Positions 49,270 to 58,825 of a stretch of 64,000 nucleotides of DNA are shown piece by piece. Origin of the DNA: Orbaceae bacterium lpD04 (GTDB lineage Bacteria; Pseudomonadota; Gammaproteobacteria; Enterobacterales; Orbaceae); contig CP133967.1 in the NCBI GenBank assembly GCA_036251935.1, forward strand, positions 629,488 to 693,487, given 5' to 3'. The stretch's first letter is position 1. The number at the start of each line of letters is the position of its first letter. The translations under genes were made by a program, and so were the position numbers. The notes beneath the pieces are model-generated. The model was not told the DNA's origin. It made no database searches and saw only the letters and a list, made by a program, of their open reading frames with translations.

Positions 49270-50289
49270 TTATCTATCGATAGATAGTTCACTTAAAGGC
49301 CAGCGAGGTTTTACGTTAATAGCAAGATCAGCAAATTGTTGCTTTTTAAAGCGAACCATTCCTGCGTAAGCAATCATTGCCCCATTATCAGTACAAAAAG
49401 CAAGCCTTGGATAATAAATTTGACCACGCCTTTTTTGCATTAACTCTGCAAGTCGATTTCTTAACGTCAAGTTAGCACTAACGCCGCCAGCAATAACCAA
49501 TCGGTTATAACCCGTTTGTTCAAGTGCTCGCTTCGATTTTATAACTAACGTATCAACAAGTGCATCTTCAAAAGCGCTAGCAATATCTGCTTTGGTTTGC
49601 TCATCAAAAGGTTGGTTTTGATGGATAGTATTTGCAGCGGCAGTTTTTAAGCCAGAAAAGCTAAAATCAAGGCCGGGCCTATCAGTCATTGGCCTTGGAA
49701 AATGAAAACGCGAGCCATTGCCGAGCTGAGCAAGCTTAGAAAGCTTTGATCCTCCTGGGTAATCAATGCCCAGTAATTTTGCTGTTTTATCAAAAGCTTC
49801 TCCTGCAGCATCATCAATTGATTCACCCAATAATTGATATTGACCAATTTCGGTTACTTTTATTAATTGTGTATGTCCGCCAGATACGAGTAAAGCAATA
49901 AAAGGGAACTCAGGGGGATTATCTTCTAACATTGGCGCGAGTAGATGGCCTTCCATATGATGTACTTCAATAGATGGTACATCCCAAGCATAAGCAAGAG
50001 CGCGACCAATTGATGCACCAACTAGTAACGCTCCAACTAATCCAGGGCCTGCCGTATAAGCAACTGCATCAATATCTTTACTCGTCAAGTTGGCTTCTTT
50101 TAATGCCGCTTGAATGAGGGGAACAGTTTTACGAATATGATCGCGAGAAGCAAGTTCTGGTACCACCCCACCATAATCAGCATGTAAGCTGATTTGTGAA
50201 TAAAGTTGGTTAGCAAGCAGCCCTTTTTGCTCATCATAGATTGCAATGCCTGTTTCATCACAGGAAGTTTCAATACCAAGAATTTTCAT
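49270..50289 (-). CDS. tsaD: tRNA N6-adenosine threonylcarbamoyltransferase TsaD
   Basis: Catalytic subunit that puts the threonylcarbamoyl group on A37 of ANN-decoding tRNAs. The 339-aa ASKHA-fold protein (E. coli 337 aa) has the metal motif HMEGH (His 111, His 115), [14 protein letters not shown] at the start and [11 protein letters not shown] in the middle. It lies 2 nt after yacG at the end of a minus-strand run pilA to tsaD. In E. coli tsaD is instead beside rpsU; here rpsU is 9 kb away. Confidence 0.98.
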   Translation of the reverse strand: MKILGIETSCDETGIAIYDEQKGLLANQLYSQISLHADYGGVVPELASRDHIRKTVPLIQAALKEANLTSKDIDAVAYTAGPGLVGALLVGASIGRALAYAWDVPSIEVHHMEGHLLAPMLEDNPPEFPFIALLVSGGHTQLIKVTEIGQYQLLGESIDDAAGEAFDKTAKLLGIDYPGGSKLSKLAQLGNGSRFHFPRPMTDRPGLDFSFSGLKTAAANTIHQNQPFDEQTKADIASAFEDALVDTLVIKSKRALEQTGYNRLVIAGGVSANLTLRNRLAELMQKRRGQIYYPRLAFCTDNGAMIAYAGMVRFKKQQFADLAINVKPRWPLSELSIDR

Positions 50290-50291
50290 AC

Positions 50292-50510
50292 TTAATTATC
50301 TTTACTGTTAAATGGTGCGATCACATCTTCGCTCCATAAATCTTGTTCATTTATTTCATCGGTAGGAATTCGATGTGTTTCATTCGCCCATTCACCAAGA
50401 TCAATTAATTGGCAGCGTTTACTACAAAAAGGGCGATAAGGATTTTTTTCATCCCACACAATCAGTTTTTGGCAAGTAGGGCAACTAACGGTTAATTTAT
50501 CTGTTTTCAT
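50292..50510 (-). CDS. yacG: DNA gyrase inhibitor YacG
   Basis: Zinc-finger protein of 72 aa (E. coli 65 aa). Four Cys ligands are visible in [11 protein letters not shown] and [20 protein letters not shown], the diagnostic core that binds GyrB in E. coli. An acidic C-terminal tail follows. It lies between zapD (41 nt) and tsaD (2 nt); the order coaE-zapD-yacG is the same as in E. coli. Confidence 0.96.
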   Translation of the reverse strand: MKTDKLTVSCPTCQKLIVWDEKNPYRPFCSKRCQLIDLGEWANETHRIPTDEINEQDLWSEDVIAPFNSKDN

Positions 50511-50551
50511 ATATCATTGGTACATTATTTAGCTTAATTCAACGTAGCACA

Positions 50552-51301
50552 TTAGCAGTTCGCTAATTCAAATTCAACACATTGTGTTTCTATTTTACTA
50601 TCAGAGTCTGAGTCGAGTTTTACAAATCGAATCGCATAGCGATTCGCATTTCCCGAGACTTGTGGATATAAACCTTTATCAATTGGGATCCTAATTCTTA
50701 ATAGGCGACTTATTTCACTTGGATTTTGATAAAAATTATTTGAACAACTTAATAATTTAAAACGACCAGATTGCCTAATTAATTGTAAATAAAAAGAAAT
50801 TGCAAGATATAATGTTGAGAAACTCTCTAACCATTTTGCAATTTGTTGGTCTCTATAATCTTGCGATTGCTGCAACCATAAATGAAATAAAGGTAAATCA
50901 AAGCTACAACATCCGCCAGGAATGGTTAATCGTTTACGTATAGAGGCAATAAAACGGTCAGTTTTGAGGTTTTGACCTAGTTTAGGAATAGAATTTAATT
51001 GGCTAAGGATCACATTTAGTTTATCTAATAACGCTGAGAGTAGCTCAGTATCAACTCCCGATATATTCAACCAAGTTGATAGCTTTTGTTTTTGTTCATC
51101 AATATCTTTAATTAAATCACTTCGAATATCATTACGCTCTACAATTTCAAGTAATTCACAAAGTGAGTGAAAAAATAATAACGCATTATTACAGTCGAAT
51201 TTTTTATTACATTCAATTTGTTTGATTAAAAACTCAATACGTAACCAAGTTCGCATTTTTTCATTTAATGGGTGTTCAAAAATTACTTTAGCGTTATCCA
51301 T
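50552..51301 (-). CDS. zapD: Cell division protein ZapD
   Basis: Cytoplasmic FtsZ-bundling protein of 249 aa (E. coli 247 aa). Recognised from IFEHPLNEKMRTWLRIEFL at the N-terminus, the conserved IPGGCCSFDLPLFHLWL block and the C-terminal beta domain (IPIDKGLYPQVSGNANRYAIRFV). It is mostly alpha-helical at the N-terminus. It is 13 nt downstream of coaE and is followed by yacG, a conserved trio. Confidence 0.95.
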   Translation of the reverse strand: MDNAKVIFEHPLNEKMRTWLRIEFLIKQIECNKKFDCNNALLFFHSLCELLEIVERNDIRSDLIKDIDEQKQKLSTWLNISGVDTELLSALLDKLNVILSQLNSIPKLGQNLKTDRFIASIRKRLTIPGGCCSFDLPLFHLWLQQSQDYRDQQIAKWLESFSTLYLAISFYLQLIRQSGRFKLLSCSNNFYQNPSEISRLLRIRIPIDKGLYPQVSGNANRYAIRFVKLDSDSDSKIETQCVEFELANC

Positions 51302-51314
51302 ATTAGCTCAACTT

Positions 51315-51920
51315 TTAACTGTAATTTTGAGATAGTTTAAGGTACATATTATGCAGCAGCTTAACTTGCGAAGAAAGTTCTGATGTATCGCCATTATTTA
51401 CGATCACATCATCGGCATAGCTGATTCGATCAGCATTAGTTGCTTGTGATAATAACATGTTTTTTGCTAAATCTTCACTAATATTATCGCGATTTTTCAG
51501 CCTTTCTATTTGAATATCAACGGGTGTATCAATAATTAATACGCGATCAGCTTGTTTTTGCAAATTATTTTCAATTAATAAGGGCACAACCCAAAGGACA
51601 TAGGGGCTATCAAGTTTGCTAATTTGTAACGTTGTTTCACGTTGAATAATCGGGTGTAAATATTGATTTAACCATATTCTATGTTGCTGCTGATTAAAAA
51701 TGACCTCACGCAGTTTAGCTCGATTTAAATTACCGTCAGCAAGTAAAATATCTTGACCAAAATATTCGACAATGTGTTTAAGTGCTAGCGAGCCTTTTTC
51801 TACGACTTTTTTTGCAATAATATCGGCATCAACTACTTGTGCGCCTAACTTTGCAAACAAATTGGCAACGGTTGATTTTCCACTCGCAATTCCACCACTT
51901 AAGGCAACAATATAAGGCAT
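51315..51920 (-). CDS. coaE: Dephospho-CoA kinase
   Basis: Last enzyme of coenzyme A synthesis, phosphorylating the 3'-OH of dephospho-CoA. The 201-aa protein (E. coli 206 aa) has the P-loop LSGGIASGKSTVANLF, the lid region and the catalytic-site motif VDADIIAKKVV. It follows pilD by 91 nt on the same strand, like the hofC/coaE neighbourhood in E. coli, and precedes zapD by 13 nt. Confidence 0.97.
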   Translation of the reverse strand: MPYIVALSGGIASGKSTVANLFAKLGAQVVDADIIAKKVVEKGSLALKHIVEYFGQDILLADGNLNRAKLREVIFNQQQHRIWLNQYLHPIIQRETTLQISKLDSPYVLWVVPLLIENNLQKQADRVLIIDTPVDIQIERLKNRDNISEDLAKNMLLSQATNADRISYADDVIVNNGDTSELSSQVKLLHNMYLKLSQNYS

Positions 51921-52011
51921 AAAATTAAGATGAATAAAATATGTATTTACTCAGCTTATCATACTTGTAACTTACTGCAAGTTTCCTTGTATTCATATTG
52001 CCTAGTAGGCA

Positions 52012-52788
52012 TTAATAATGATAATTAGCTAATTGTAACAATATTATATAGGCTGAAATTAATAAGCATGGACCAAATGGAATAACGACTATTTTCAAAG
52101 GTATTTTTTTAAAGTAAGCCCCAAAAATAACATAGAGTATACCAATGCTTGATGCAAAAACTAATAACATTGGTAACTGGCTATAATGTATCCATGTACC
52201 TAAAGCCGCGAGTAGTTTAATGTCTCCTCCGCCAAGGCCGCTATGCTTTTTAAAGTAATAATATAAATGCGCGGGAACCCACAATAGAATGTAGCCGCAA
52301 ATAATACCCAATCCTCCATCGATTAATCGTATTGGGTTTATTTCTACATAGCTTAAAGCTAATCCAGTTAACATTATTGGATAGGTAAAATAATTAGGTA
52401 ATAATAGGTACCTAAAATCAATCGCTGCCAATATAATAAAATAAAGCCCTAAAAAAATTAATATAATTGTCCAAAGCGTACAATCATAGGTCGATATCAT
52501 CACACAGCAATATATCGAGATAATTAATTCAACGAGTAGATAATTAATTGCAATCGATTGATGGCAATATCGGCAATGGCCTCTTTGGATCAACCATGAA
52601 ATAATGGGGATCAGTGATAAGTAACTTAGTTTATGATAACAATACACACACTTTGAACGACTAAAAACGATATCATGCAAGTAGCTTAGTGCAGCTTTGT
52701 CGGGTGAAAATCGGTAAATTGCAACATGAATAAAGCTACCAAAGCATAGTCCTAGTAGCCCAGTACAAATTAGCACAATAATTACCAT
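52012..52788 (-). CDS. pilD: Type IV prepilin peptidase/methyltransferase PilD
   Basis: Membrane aspartyl protease that cleaves and N-methylates prepilins. The 258-aa chain has GLCFGSFIHVAIYRFS at the N-terminus and a four-Cys zinc site (CVYCYHKL...CRYCHQ). The two catalytic Asp are in AAIDFRYLLLPN and GLGGGDIKLLAALG, and about eight hydrophobic segments are present. Its start overlaps the pilC stop by 1 nt (TAATG). It completes the minimal pilABCD set. Methylase residues appear present, but activity cannot be judged. Confidence 0.93.
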   Translation of the reverse strand: MVIIVLICTGLLGLCFGSFIHVAIYRFSPDKAALSYLHDIVFSRSKCVYCYHKLSYLSLIPIISWLIQRGHCRYCHQSIAINYLLVELIISIYCCVMISTYDCTLWTIILIFLGLYFIILAAIDFRYLLLPNYFTYPIMLTGLALSYVEINPIRLIDGGLGIICGYILLWVPAHLYYYFKKHSGLGGGDIKLLAALGTWIHYSQLPMLLVFASSIGILYVIFGAYFKKIPLKIVVIPFGPCLLISAYIILLQLANYHY

Positions 52789-53981
52789 TAATGAATTACA
52801 CTACCTAATTGAAAAACAGGTAAATACATCGCTATCACTAAGCTACCGATAATTAAAGCCATAATTGACATCATTAATGGCTCAATTTTTTGCGATAAAT
52901 TATCGGTTAGTTCTATATTTTGCTGCTGATAATAATCAGCAAGCCTTTCTAACATTAAATCTAACGTACCAGACTCTTCACCAATACGAATCAGTTGGGT
53001 ACAAAGGCTAGGGTAAAGCATATGATGTTCAATCGCTTGACTAAATGATTGGCCTTGCTCTATGGTTTTGACAATATTGATTAAACTGAGTTGAAATAAT
53101 AAATTTCCAGTTACTTTTTTTGCTGATTTAAGGCCTGTGAGTAGTGGGATCCCTGATTTTTGAGTAATGAATAACGTTTGGAATATCAGTGCTAAGCAAG
53201 ATGTTGTGATTATTTTGCCAACGATAGGTAACTTTAATACATATTTAATAATTAAATGATCATGATATTGTTTTAAATAGTAACGATAGAATAAATAAAA
53301 AGCCGTAATAATGACCAATAGTTCAAAAAAATAGCGCTGCAAATAGTTTGAAAGCGTTATTATCAGCTGTGTAAAAAAGGGTAATTGAGCATCAAAACTT
53401 CGATACACTTCAGCAAACTTGGGTAATACAACCAGCAGCATGATTAGGGTAACGACAATTGAAGCTGTGAATAAAAAAAGCGGGTAACGCATCGCTTTTT
53501 TAACTCTTTTTTTTAGCTTTTGAGTATTTTCTAATTGTTGTGCGACGGTTTCAAAACTATGCTCAAGTTGGCCAGTTAATTCGCCAGTGGCAATAATTTG
53601 TATATAAATAGCGGGAAATATTTTACTATGCTGGCTAAGCGCTTGTGATATCGATTCCCCAACTGTTATTTGCTGTTTAATACTACTTAATAACCATTGC
53701 CATTGTATTAGCGCATTTTGATTAGCTAATAAATCTAAGCTATTAATTATTGGTAATCCGGCTTTTAACATTGTTGCTAATTGTTTGGTAATAATAATTA
53801 ATTCTTGTATTTTAAAGCTATGATGAGAAAGATAGCTTTTAAAGGTTAGCTTAAAGAAAAGTACATCTTGTTGTAATAGTGCTAGTCTAGCTTCCCGAAG
53901 TGATGTTGCAACTAACACATATTTTTGGCCATTAAGGTCTTGCCATTGATATAACCTTTTTAAGGGCCATAACTTACTCAT
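52788..53981 (-). CDS. pilC: Type IV pilus inner-membrane platform protein PilC
   Basis: Polytopic T2SSF-domain protein of 397 aa with three to four membrane helices and two cytoplasmic T2SSF repeats (KQLATMLKAGLPIINSLDLLA; FQTLFITQKSGIPLLTGLKSA). The conserved LIRIGEESGTLDLMLERLADYY and a C-terminal membrane helix are also seen. It resembles HofC of E. coli and PilC of Haemophilus. It overlaps pilB by 8 nt and pilD by 1 nt, so all are co-translated. Confidence 0.92.
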   Translation of the reverse strand: MSKLWPLKRLYQWQDLNGQKYVLVATSLREARLALLQQDVLFFKLTFKSYLSHHSFKIQELIIITKQLATMLKAGLPIINSLDLLANQNALIQWQWLLSSIKQQITVGESISQALSQHSKIFPAIYIQIIATGELTGQLEHSFETVAQQLENTQKLKKRVKKAMRYPLFLFTASIVVTLIMLLVVLPKFAEVYRSFDAQLPFFTQLIITLSNYLQRYFFELLVIITAFYLFYRYYLKQYHDHLIIKYVLKLPIVGKIITTSCLALIFQTLFITQKSGIPLLTGLKSAKKVTGNLLFQLSLINIVKTIEQGQSFSQAIEHHMLYPSLCTQLIRIGEESGTLDLMLERLADYYQQQNIELTDNLSQKIEPLMMSIMALIIGSLVIAMYLPVFQLGSVIH

Positions 53982-55134
53982 TTATTAAACCTAACACGCG
54001 CTGTATTTCAGCTAACGAGGTTATGCCTTGTTTAACTAACGCAATGCCAGATAAATCAAGAGTATTAATCTCATATTTTTTCATAATTTGCACAATATTA
54101 TTTAATGAAAATTGGTCATTTTCCGCCAGTAAGGCTTGAATTTGTGGGGTAATTATGAGTAACTCATAAATGCCTATTCGCCCATAATATCCACCAATAC
54201 AGTGCTGACAGCCCTTAGCTAAATAATGTGGGTAAAGTAGGCGTTTACCGTACTCTTCAATTACAAATTTTTCATCGGCAATTACTTTACAATGATGACA
54301 GAGCTTTCTGGCTAGTCGCTGTGCGATGATAAGCTTTAAACTAGAAGCAATTAAATAATTCTTTATACCCATCTGATTGAGGCGAATTAATGCTTCCGCA
54401 CTAGAGTTAGTATGTAATGTTGATAAGACTAAATGGCCTGTTTGCGCTGCTTGTACTGAAATTTGAGCTGTTTCATGATCGCGAATTTCGCCAATCATAA
54501 TGATATCTGGATCTTGTCTTAAAAATGAGCGCAAGGTTATAGCAAAATCAAGACCAGCCTTTGGATTAACTTGTGTTTGGTTTATGCCTATAATCGGCAT
54601 TTCAACTGGATCTTCAACACTACAAATATTGCGTGAACTTTCATTTAGCTCTTTAAGCCCACTATAAAGCGTAATCGTTTTACCACTACCAGTTGGGCCG
54701 GTAACTAAAATAAGTCCTTGAGGATTATTTAAAGCTTGCCGATAATGAAATTGATCATTTTCTGATAAACCCAGTTGTTCAAGCGAGAATGTATCTTGCT
54801 GATCCTCCATTATTCGTAAAACAATTTTTTCGCCATCAATAATTGGGATCGTTGATATGCGCATCGTGTGCTTATCTATCATCAGTTGTCCATCTTGAGG
54901 CAAACGTTGCTCTGCAATATTTAGATTTGCCATTATTTTTAAGCGAACAGTTAACGGTTTTACTAATAAAGTTGATAAGATCGCAATTGGTTGTAAAACG
55001 CCATCAATTCGCATCCTAATTCGGTATAGGTCTTGATAAGGCTCAAAGTGAATATCTGATGCGCGCTTAACAAGCGCATCGTTTAAAAGTTGATTAACTA
55101 GCTCTACAATTTCGAGATCGCTATATTTTGTCAT
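53974..55134 (-). CDS. pilB: Type IV pilus assembly ATPase PilB (short form)
   Basis: Secretion-type hexameric ATPase that drives pilus extension. Walker A is GPTGSGKT, the Walker B region is DPDIIMIGEIRD, and the zinc-binding Cys quartet is CHHCK...CQHC, followed by GYYGRIGIYELL. At 386 aa it lacks the N-terminal N1 (MshEN-like) domain of typical PilB/GspE (about 460-570 aa); the chain begins directly with the N2-like RASDIHFEPYQDLYRIRMRIDG. There is only a 5-nt gap to pilA, so no upstream exon is missing. It overlaps pilC by 8 nt. Confidence 0.92.
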   Translation of the reverse strand: MTKYSDLEIVELVNQLLNDALVKRASDIHFEPYQDLYRIRMRIDGVLQPIAILSTLLVKPLTVRLKIMANLNIAEQRLPQDGQLMIDKHTMRISTIPIIDGEKIVLRIMEDQQDTFSLEQLGLSENDQFHYRQALNNPQGLILVTGPTGSGKTITLYSGLKELNESSRNICSVEDPVEMPIIGINQTQVNPKAGLDFAITLRSFLRQDPDIIMIGEIRDHETAQISVQAAQTGHLVLSTLHTNSSAEALIRLNQMGIKNYLIASSLKLIIAQRLARKLCHHCKVIADEKFVIEEYGKRLLYPHYLAKGCQHCIGGYYGRIGIYELLIITPQIQALLAENDQFSLNNIVQIMKKYEINTLDLSGIALVKQGITSLAEIQRVLGLINE

Positions 55135-55139
55135 GATAA

Positions 55140-55592
55140 CTAAAACCTAAAGATATCATTGCACGCATCAGTAATATTATTATTAACTGGCGTTGTAACA
55201 CATTTTTTAGACCAATCAAGTTGGCCATGAGTCGGATTGATTATCGGCGTCAAAGTTGTTGTTAACCCACTCAAAGCGCTTTGCCCGACTAAGGTAATAA
55301 TGCCTGCGGCAACATTTATTGATGCAATATAATTCGTTGCTTTAGTTACCGGAATACCACTTTGGCCACTATTACAATTTTTCAGATCACCTTGTTCTAA
55401 TGAACAAATTTCGATTGCGGTTTTATAAGGTGTCATGGTTTGTAACATATCGGTCATTGCTGCTTTTTGCACATAGCCTTGATAAGAGGGAACACCGATA
55501 GCAGTTAGGATCGCTATAACGGCAATTGCTATCATTAGCTCAAATAAAGTAAAGCCGGATTGTGATAAGTGTAAAAAACTGGGTTTTGCCAT
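55140..55592 (-). CDS. pilA: Type IV prepilin PilA
   Basis: Major pilin-like protein of 150 aa, first gene of pilABCD. The class III leader is 13 residues, then G^FTLFELMIAIAVIAILTAIG: cleavage before Phe, with Glu at +5 and a hydrophobic alpha-1 helix. The globular part has four Cys (CSLEQGDLKNC and CVTTP...DAC), enough for two disulfides. It resembles PpdD of E. coli and PilA of Haemophilus. The upstream region is shared with ampD and contains a CRP-S-like palindrome, suggesting competence-linked expression. Confidence 0.93.
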   Translation of the reverse strand: MAKPSFLHLSQSGFTLFELMIAIAVIAILTAIGVPSYQGYVQKAAMTDMLQTMTPYKTAIEICSLEQGDLKNCNSGQSGIPVTKATNYIASINVAAGIITLVGQSALSGLTTTLTPIINPTHGQLDWSKKCVTTPVNNNITDACNDIFRF

Positions 55593-55703
55593 AATAAATA
55601 CCTTTATTACATAAATAGTAAGTAAGTAAGTTATAAAAATAACAAATGGCTGATATTACTTATATTATTACAATGTGATAATTCATGATATGTAGCAAAT
55701 AGC

Positions 55704-55731
55704 TTTGCATATTTACTATCAATGGTATAAT
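55704..55731 (+). promoter_or_regulatory. Probable ampD promoter
   Basis: -35-like TTTGCA (55704-55709), 16-nt spacer, and a perfect -10 TATAAT (55726-55731). The transcript would start about 35 nt before the ampD ATG. Confidence 0.45.
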
Positions 55732-55752
55732 TTTGCGATTAATTACTCAAAA
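55731..55752. promoter_or_regulatory. CRP-S (Sxy-dependent)-like site between pilA and ampD
   Basis: The left arm TTTTGCGAT is perfect against the CRP-S consensus (T4GCGAT...ATCGCA4). The right arm ACTCAAAA matches partly; overall 16 of 22 positions fit the symmetrical consensus. CRP-S sites drive competence pilus genes in gammaproteobacteria. The centre is about 149 nt from the pilA ATG, and the site also overlaps the predicted ampD start. Confidence 0.4.
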
Positions 55753-55772
55753 ATAGGTGATAAAAGGTTAAT

Positions 55773-56312
55773 ATGGATTTGAAGATTCAACGCGGCTTTT
55801 TAACCGATACTCAAGTTATTGCATCACCTTATTTTAATGAGCGTCCTATTGGTGAAATGATTAACATGCTCGTTATTCATAATATTAGTCTGCCACCCAA
55901 TCAATATGGTGGCCCTTATGTTAGCCAGCTATTTACGGGTAAATTGGATCCTAATGAGCATGAATATTTTAAAACAATTTATCAGTTTGAAGTTTCATCC
56001 CATCTTTTTATTTGCCGTAATGGTGAAGTTATACAATACGTTTCTTTTGATAAGCGGGCATGGCATGCAGGAAAATCCTCTTTTCAAGGTCGAGATAACT
56101 GTAATGACTACTCTATTGGCATTGAGCTTGAGGGAAGCGATTTTGAGCCATTCCCATTAATTCAATATACTAAACTTGCCGAAATTACCCGTTGTTTAAA
56201 AAATTACTATCCTATTGAATCTATTGTTGGTCATAGCGATATTGCGCCAGTGCGCAAAACAGATCCCGGGCCTTATTTTGATTGGTCCGTTTACTTGTCA
56301 TCACTAAAATAA
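55773..56312 (+). CDS. ampD: 1,6-anhydro-N-acetylmuramyl-L-alanine amidase AmpD
   Basis: Cytoplasmic zinc amidase that recycles murein by removing the peptide from anhydromuropeptides. The 179-aa protein has zinc ligands His 36 (VIHNIS), His 154 (VGHSDI) and Asp 164 (KTDPGP) and the core blocks HLFICRNGEVIQYV and CNDYSIGIELEG. Divergent from pilABCD, the same arrangement as in Enterobacterales and Haemophilus. RBS AAGG precedes the ATG. Confidence 0.97.
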   Translation: MDLKIQRGFLTDTQVIASPYFNERPIGEMINMLVIHNISLPPNQYGGPYVSQLFTGKLDPNEHEYFKTIYQFEVSSHLFICRNGEVIQYVSFDKRAWHAGKSSFQGRDNCNDYSIGIELEGSDFEPFPLIQYTKLAEITRCLKNYYPIESIVGHSDIAPVRKTDPGPYFDWSVYLSSLK

Positions 56313-56400
56313 GTCATATTATTTGATTGGTGTTTATTAAACGTATCATTGTCGCTATTTTTATTGGTACAATAACGTATTATTTTATACTTAAATTATT

Positions 56401-56721
56401 ATGAAACAGTTTAATTCTGATATTTTACAATTACTTAAAGATATAGAACAAGAAATGAAGTCAAAATTGCTTTGGCAAAGTTTGCCGCCTAAAGCCGAGG
56501 CATTTTTGAGTGAGCAGCCTTTTGCACTCGATATGATGTTACCTAACGAATGGTTACAATGGATATTTATTCCTAGAATACGCGCATTGATTGATGCTAA
56601 TGCGATTGTTCCACGTAATTTTGTTTTATACCCTTATTTCGAGGAGACATTAAAGCAGCAAGAGGAAGCAGCTAAGCTCCTCTCTTTAATTGAAAATTTA
56701 GATAAACGGGTTAAAGCATAA
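56401..56721 (+). CDS. yqcC: YqcC family protein (DUF446)
   Basis: Small cytoplasmic protein of 106 aa with the YqcC core (QPFALDMMLPNEWLQWIFIPRIRALIDA and PYFEETL). In E. coli yqcC is next to the pseudouridine synthase gene truC, but truC is not adjacent here, so that context is lost. The function is unknown. Its 3' end overlaps the convergent antiporter gene by 11 nt. Confidence 0.88.
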   Translation: MKQFNSDILQLLKDIEQEMKSKLLWQSLPPKAEAFLSEQPFALDMMLPNEWLQWIFIPRIRALIDANAIVPRNFVLYPYFEETLKQQEEAAKLLSLIENLDKRVKA

Positions 56722-58120
56722 AAAATACCACACTATTAATGATAAATACCGGTATTAGAATAATAATAGACCATTTCATATAGCCAAAAAAGCTTGGCAT
56801 ATTGATGCTATTTTGTATGGCAATACTTCTCACCATAAAGTTAGGCGCATTACCTATATAGGTTAATGCCCCCATAAATACCGATCCCATTGAGATGGCA
56901 AGCAAGGTTGCATTAAGATGTCCCATTAGTATATTTGCATCGCCAGATGCTAAATTGAAGAAAACTAAATAAGTCGGTGCATTATCTAAAAAGCCCGATA
57001 ATATACCACTTAACCAAAAGTACATGATATTAATCGGCTCGCCACTATTATCAGTGACGAGTGAAACAATTGAAGATAAATGCCCCTCATTACCGACACG
57101 TAAAATTGCAAGAACCGGGACAATAGTAATAAAAATACCGAGAAAGAGCTTCGCTACCTCTAAAATTGGTTGCCAATTAAATTGATTAGCAGAGCGAACT
57201 TGTTTAGGGGTAATAATTATTGAAACAACGCTTATTATAATTAATAATAAATCTCGAATTATGTTTTGTAATGTTAGGTTGACACCTAACATAGTCAGGC
57301 TAATACCTGATTGCCAAATTCCAGAAAGTAACACTGCTGCAATAATTGCAATTAATAATACAATATTTTGTTTACCATAAATTTTAATAGTGCGATCTGA
57401 TATTGAATGATGAGCCACTATTTTTTCTTGTCGTTTATAATAATAGTTATCAATACAATAAAAAATAATTAGCAGTAAAAAAGTGGTTAACAATACGGGT
57501 AAAAACATATGCGTTAATGTCCAAAAGAAATTAACCCCTTTTAAAAAACCGATAAATAATGGCGGATCGCCAAGTGGTGTTAAACCTCCGCCAATATTGG
57601 CAACTAAAAAGATAAAAAAGACAATTATATGTACTTTATTGTGTCGATTTGAATTTGCTCTAATTATTGGCCTAATCATTAGCATTGCAGCACCCGTCGT
57701 TCCCATTACTGAGGCTAAAAGTGTGCCAATTATGAGTAATAAGGTATTAAATTTCGGTGTACCGTTGAAATTTCCTTGAACAAAAATCCCGCCTGAAACG
57801 GTAAATAGAGCGAGCAAAAGTAAAATAAAGGGAACATATTCCTCAAAAGTAGCGTGCGCAACGATGTAAGTAATATCACTAATCCCAAATACAAAAGTAA
57901 AGGGAATAATAAAAAGTAACGTCCAAGCCGCGGTAATTTTACCGTAGTGATGATGCCAAATCGTTGGCAATACAAGTGGGCAAAGTGCAATTGATAATAA
58001 AATACCAATAAAAGGAATTGCCCAACTTAAAGATAGGGTTGTAGCATCAAAACTTGCTGCGTAAGCATCATTAGGAAAACAGTATATTAAGAATAGTACG
58101 GCAATTATTTTTGAGTACAT
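56711..58120 (-). CDS. Sodium:proton antiporter / CitMHS_2-type transporter
   Basis: Inner-membrane protein of 469 aa with a possible signal-like N-terminus and about 11-12 hydrophobic segments. Typical blocks are FTVSGGIFVQGNFNGTP, GTTGAAMLMIRPIIRAN and NIGGGLTPLGDPPLFIGFLKGV, the ion-transporter signature with an LTPLGDPP motif, plus SGFLDNAPTYLVFFNLASGD. These place it in the NhaD/CitMHS_2 (IT) superfamily, often annotated as Na+:H+ antiporter. The substrate is not decided by sequence. Single gene. Confidence 0.85.
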   Translation of the reverse strand: MYSKIIAVLFLIYCFPNDAYAASFDATTLSLSWAIPFIGILLSIALCPLVLPTIWHHHYGKITAAWTLLFIIPFTFVFGISDITYIVAHATFEEYVPFILLLLALFTVSGGIFVQGNFNGTPKFNTLLLIIGTLLASVMGTTGAAMLMIRPIIRANSNRHNKVHIIVFFIFLVANIGGGLTPLGDPPLFIGFLKGVNFFWTLTHMFLPVLLTTFLLLIIFYCIDNYYYKRQEKIVAHHSISDRTIKIYGKQNIVLLIAIIAAVLLSGIWQSGISLTMLGVNLTLQNIIRDLLLIIISVVSIIITPKQVRSANQFNWQPILEVAKLFLGIFITIVPVLAILRVGNEGHLSSIVSLVTDNSGEPINIMYFWLSGILSGFLDNAPTYLVFFNLASGDANILMGHLNATLLAISMGSVFMGALTYIGNAPNFMVRSIAIQNSINMPSFFGYMKWSIIILIPVFIINSVVFFML

Positions 58121-58342
58121 GATATTTTTTAATCGATGGTAAAGTTATGATATATATTCTAACAATGTTTTTATTAAAATCATCCACTTTTAGCTAAGCC
58201 GCCTCACGATATAATAAATCAAAGATCTAAATAAAAAATTAATGTTCAATATCAATAATAAAAGGATCGCGTATTTATTATTGGACGAAAGAATACAAAT
58301 GGTTAAAATAGCGTTTTAAGTATAGTAATTGAGGAAAAGAGC

Positions 58343-58771
58343 ATGAATATTGAGCAAACATTGTCAATCATTAAGCCTAATGCAGTGAAAAAAAATATAA
58401 TAGGTTTTATTGAATCTAGATTAGAACAAGCTAGATTTAATATTATTGCGATAAAAATGATCCATTTGACGCGAGAGCAAGCAGAAGGCTTTTATGCCGA
58501 GCATGAAGGAAAGGCATTTTTTGATCGGTTAATTACGTTTATGACTTCAGGGCCCGTTGTTGTACAAGTTTTAGAAGCTGAAAATGCAATTAGTCGCTAT
58601 AGAGAAATCATGGGTGCAACCGATCTATCTAAAGCATTAGCGGGAACGCTGCGCTACGATTTTGCCGATAATGTTACCGAGAATGCTGTTCATGGATCTG
58701 ACTCGGTTGAATCTGCAGAGCGTGAAATTGCTTATTTCTTTGCTAATAATGAAATTTTTAGTAACTACTAA
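58343..58771 (+). CDS. ndk: Nucleoside diphosphate kinase
   Basis: Balances NTP pools by transferring the gamma phosphate between nucleotides. The 142-aa protein (E. coli 143 aa) has the phosphorylated His 117 in [16 protein letters not shown] and the start [18 protein letters not shown]. Cytoplasmic. RBS AGGA and GAG lie upstream of the ATG. Monocistronic, convergent with raiA. Confidence 0.98.
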   Translation: MNIEQTLSIIKPNAVKKNIIGFIESRLEQARFNIIAIKMIHLTREQAEGFYAEHEGKAFFDRLITFMTSGPVVVQVLEAENAISRYREIMGATDLSKALAGTLRYDFADNVTENAVHGSDSVESAEREIAYFFANNEIFSNY

Positions 58772-58779
58772 AGCATTAT

Positions 58780-58810
58780 AAAAAACCAAGGCACCGTTTG
58801 TTTGGTGCCT
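58780..58810 (-). terminator. Terminator of raiA
   Basis: On the minus strand AGGCACC pairs with GGTGCCT over 7 bp with an 8-nt loop, followed by TTGGTTTTTT. It starts 16 nt after the raiA stop; the T-run is on the minus strand, so raiA is the gene served. Confidence 0.75.
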
Positions 58811-58825
58811 ATTACATACAATTAA

